Origin: Saccharothrix sp. S26
GTDB lineage: Bacteria; Actinomycetota; Actinomycetes; Mycobacteriales; Pseudonocardiaceae
Length of the DNA stretch: 64,000 nt
Assembly: GCF_021390395.1 (NCBI RefSeq)
Contig: NZ_JAJUWT010000012.1
Location: 245,380 to 309,379, forward strand
Reading direction: 5' to 3'
Shown here piece after piece: positions 62,001 through 64,000 of the stretch. Under the pieces are notes generated by a model, which saw only the letters and a program-made list of their open reading frames with translations, did no database searches and had not been told where the DNA came from. The position numbers and the translations under genes were made by a program. The first letter of the stretch is position 1; each line of letters opens with the position of its first letter.

Positions 62001-62405
62001 GGCGCCTCCGTTCACGGTCGGTCGCCCCAGTCTGGCGTGGTGCGGGGCGGGCGACTCTTCGCACGACCGGGTGATCCGGGCCGGTCGACGCATGGTCCGC
62101 GTTGGCGGAAATGCACCGGTGACCCGAGATCGCGGCCCGTCGGAAACGTTTCTTCCGCAGATCGCGCGAGAGATGCGGAATTGCGTGCCGCGGCCTGGCC
62201 CGTTCTCCGGCCACGGCCGCGTTCACGCAGGTGAACACGCTCGTCCGTTCATCACCGTGAATCTTGTTGCTTGTTTCGCAAGGCTGCGCAATGCTCGCTG
62301 GGAGCGCTCCCAGACAGGGTCGTCATCGAAGTTCTTCGCCGTTGTCGCGCGATCGGTGCCACCGGGGGATCGCTGTGGTCAGTCCTGCTCGCAAGGAGGC
62401 GATGC
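62001..62405. other. Divergent intergenic region before pectate lyase
   Basis: The 405 bp hold no gene. An AT-richer stretch (about 62240-62295) probably contains the lyase promoter, and the CebR-type palindrome at 62299 follows directly. The lyase ribosome site AGGAGG is at 62393-62398. Confidence 0.6.
62299..62312. promoter_or_regulatory. Perfect CebR-type operator before pectate lyase
   Basis: TGGGAGCGCTCCCA is a perfect 14-bp palindrome, identical to the known CebR operator. It lies 94 bp before the pectate lyase start. The GH5 cellulase has the one-mismatch form at 16289, so both CBM2 enzymes seem to share a regulator. Confidence 0.9.
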
Positions 62406-63956
62406 ATGAGTCTGCGCATGGACAAGCGCACGAAAAGCCGGACCGCCGGTATTGCCGCGGCCGTGTCCGTGGCGGCCCTGACGGCCGGCCTGGTGGTGGC
62501 CGCGGGTTCCGCGGCCAACGCGGCCGCGGGGTGCCGGGTCGACTACACGGTGACCAGCCAGTGGCAGGGCGGTTTCGGGGCCAACGTCACCGTGACCAAC
62601 CTGGGTGACGCCCTGTCGGGGTGGACGCTGGAGTGGTCGTTCCCGGCCGGGCAGCGGGTGACGCAGTTGTGGGGCGGCGAGTTCTCGCAGTCCGGCAGCG
62701 CGGTGACGGTGCGCAACGCGAGCTACAACGGCTCGCTGGCCACGGGCGCGTCGGTCACGCCCGGCTTCAACGGCTCGTGGACGGACTCCAACCCCGCGCC
62801 CACCTCGTTCAAGCTCAACGGGGTGGCCTGCACCGGTCAGACCACCGGCACGTCCACCTCCACGTCCACCTCCACGTCGACGACCACTTCCACGTCGACC
62901 ACGAGCACGACGACCTCCACCACCACGACGACCACCACGACGTCGAACCCGCCCACGGGCACCGCGACCGGCTTCGCGTCGCAGAACGGCGGGACGACCG
63001 GCGGTCAAGGCGGGGCCACGGTCCGGGCCACCACGGGCACCCAGATCCACCAGGCCCTGTGCAGCCGGGCCAGCAGCTCGACCCCGATCACCATCCAGGT
63101 GGAGGGCACGATCAACCACGGCAACACCGCCAAGGTCTCGGGCAGCAGCTGCTCGACCGCCGCCGGGGTGATCGAGCTCAAGCAGATCAGCAACGTCACG
63201 ATCATCGGCGTCGGGGCCGGTGCCGTGTTCGACCAGCTCGGCATCCACATCCGCGAGTCGCGCAACATCATCATCCGCAACGTCACCATCCAGAACGTCA
63301 AGAAGTCCGGCTCCCCCACGTCCAACGGCGGTGACGCCATCGGCATGGAGAGCGGTGTGCGCAACATCTGGGTGGACCACGTCAACCTGCTGGCGTCGGG
63401 CGGCGAGTCGGAGGGCTTCGACGGCCTGTTCGACATGAAGGACGACACGCAGTACGTGACCCTGTCCTACAGCACCCTGCGCAACTCCGGTCGCGGCGGC
63501 CTGATCGGGTCCAGTGAGAGCGACCGTTCCAACGGGTTCGTCACCTTCCACCACAACCTGTACCAGAACATCGACTCGCGCACCCCGCTGCTGCGCGGCG
63601 GCATCGCGCACGTCTACAACAACCACTATGTCAGCCTCAACGAGTCGGGCATCAACTCCCGCGCCGGGGCCAAGGCGAAGGTGGACAACAACTACTTCAA
63701 GAACTCCAAGGACGTCCTGGGCACCTTCTACACCAGCGAAGCCGGCTACTGGCAGGTCAGCGGCAACATCTTCGACAACGTGACCTGGTCGGCCCCCGGC
63801 ACCGACACCAACCCCGCCGGGCCGGACGTCAAGTCCACCACAACGGTGAGCATCCCCTACAGCTACAGCCTGGACCGCGCCGAGTGCGTGCCGACCATCG
63901 TCGGACAGACGGCGGGTGCCAACAACGGCTTGAAGGAGTCGAACGGCACCTGCTGA
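62406..63956 (+). CDS. Secreted CBM2-PL1 pectate lyase
   Basis: This 516-residue secreted enzyme has a signal peptide (about 1-40), a CBM2 cellulose-binding domain (about 42-145), a Ser/Thr repeat linker of about 40 residues, and a PL1 right-handed beta-helix (about 200-510) with NIWVDHVNLLASG and the catalytic Arg in DSRTPLLRGG. It cleaves polygalacturonate while anchored to cellulose. ATG 62406 follows AGGAGG with 7 nt. Confidence 0.95.
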   Translation: MSLRMDKRTKSRTAGIAAAVSVAALTAGLVVAAGSAANAAAGCRVDYTVTSQWQGGFGANVTVTNLGDALSGWTLEWSFPAGQRVTQLWGGEFSQSGSAVTVRNASYNGSLATGASVTPGFNGSWTDSNPAPTSFKLNGVACTGQTTGTSTSTSTSTSTTTSTSTTSTTTSTTTTTTTTSNPPTGTATGFASQNGGTTGGQGGATVRATTGTQIHQALCSRASSSTPITIQVEGTINHGNTAKVSGSSCSTAAGVIELKQISNVTIIGVGAGAVFDQLGIHIRESRNIIIRNVTIQNVKKSGSPTSNGGDAIGMESGVRNIWVDHVNLLASGGESEGFDGLFDMKDDTQYVTLSYSTLRNSGRGGLIGSSESDRSNGFVTFHHNLYQNIDSRTPLLRGGIAHVYNNHYVSLNESGINSRAGAKAKVDNNYFKNSKDVLGTFYTSEAGYWQVSGNIFDNVTWSAPGTDTNPAGPDVKSTTTVSIPYSYSLDRAECVPTIVGQTAGANNGLKESNGTC

Positions 63957-63974
63957 TCCCAGACCCGTGCGGCG

Positions 63975-64000
63975 GCTGCCGGGCAACGGTGCCCGACAGC
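63975..64000 (+). terminator. Terminator hairpin after pectate lyase
   Basis: GCTGCCGGGCA (63975-63985) pairs with TGCCCGACAGC (63990-64000), one mismatch, 4-nt loop. It may extend past the window end. Confidence 0.7.

Noticed and set aside
62850..62945. ACGTCCACCTCC repeats
   Set aside because: They encode the Ser/Thr linker of the pectate lyase.
1..64000. tRNA, rRNA, CRISPR, phage or conjugative functions
   Set aside because: No cloverleaf, repeat-spacer array, integrase or structural phage gene was recognised.

Overview
The window is high-GC DNA with strong codon-position GC bias, GTG starts, AGGAGG-type ribosome sites, ECF sigma/CU044_5270 pairs, GAF-ANTAR and RsbU/RsbW/STAS proteins, DUF574 methyltransferases, CBM2-carrying cellulases and a vanRS/vanHAX locus. 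Together these point to a mycelial soil actinomycete of the order Pseudonocardiales (Saccharothrix/Actinosynnema/Lentzea type); this is inferred from gene content only. No tRNA, rRNA or CRISPR was seen.

Layout. 1-2.0 kb holds a small secreted SH3-like protein, then an unusually short 27-codon gene with a perfect ribosome site whose peptide ends APYNYY, a very strong hairpin, and a cytochrome P450. This matches the architecture of the cittilin RiPPs (27-residue precursor, C-terminal tetrapeptide YIYY, P450) and is the most interesting object here. 2.1-14.6 kb is signalling and housekeeping: a six-domain phosphatase/anti-sigma/STAS fusion, GAF-ANTAR, a Ser/Thr kinase, a lipoprotein, a GH15-glucose dehydrogenase operon, a DUF574 methyltransferase, a STAS protein, MarR, and an ECF sigma factor with a CU044_5270 partner.

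14.6-22.1 kb is a plant cell-wall (mannan/cellulose) block: CBM2-GH5 with a CebR-like operator, a GH2 beta-mannosidase divergent from a family-5 solute-binding lipoprotein, and a ROK repressor. 22.1-30.3 kb mixes live genes (MarR, luciferase-like oxidoreductase, an unknown protein, GlxA-type regulator, saccharopine-dehydrogenase-like reductase, P450) with decayed genes (DUF1697, LuxR/LAL, SDR). 30.3-33.7 kb is a large secreted subtilase.

33.8-38.9 kb is a glycopeptide-resistance locus: vanY divergent from vanRS, then vanXAH read in the opposite direction. Both vanY/vanR and vanH promoters carry the same two-copy CATATCG direct repeat, a likely VanR box. 39-50 kb has a SnoaL-like protein, a methyltransferase, a small secreted protein, a 1499-residue double-GH43/LamG enzyme with a LacI-type operator, a PL11 rhamnogalacturonan lyase with twin operators, a class II glutamine amidotransferase, and a glutamate decarboxylase gene broken by a one-base deletion.

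50-60 kb is a decay zone. A GH27-CBM13 alpha-galactosidase is destroyed by N-terminal loss, a frameshift and an IS5-family insertion, and a GMC oxidoreductase fragment is split by an IS3-family element. Between them are an Rrf2-regulated MFS exporter and a three-gene ABC transporter. 60-64 kb has TetR with an alpha/beta hydrolase, a SnoaL-like protein, and a CBM2-PL1 pectate lyase with a perfect CebR-type palindrome. Overall the window couples secreted polysaccharide degradation, each unit under its own sugar-type repressor, with cell-wall antibiotic resistance and one small RiPP locus.
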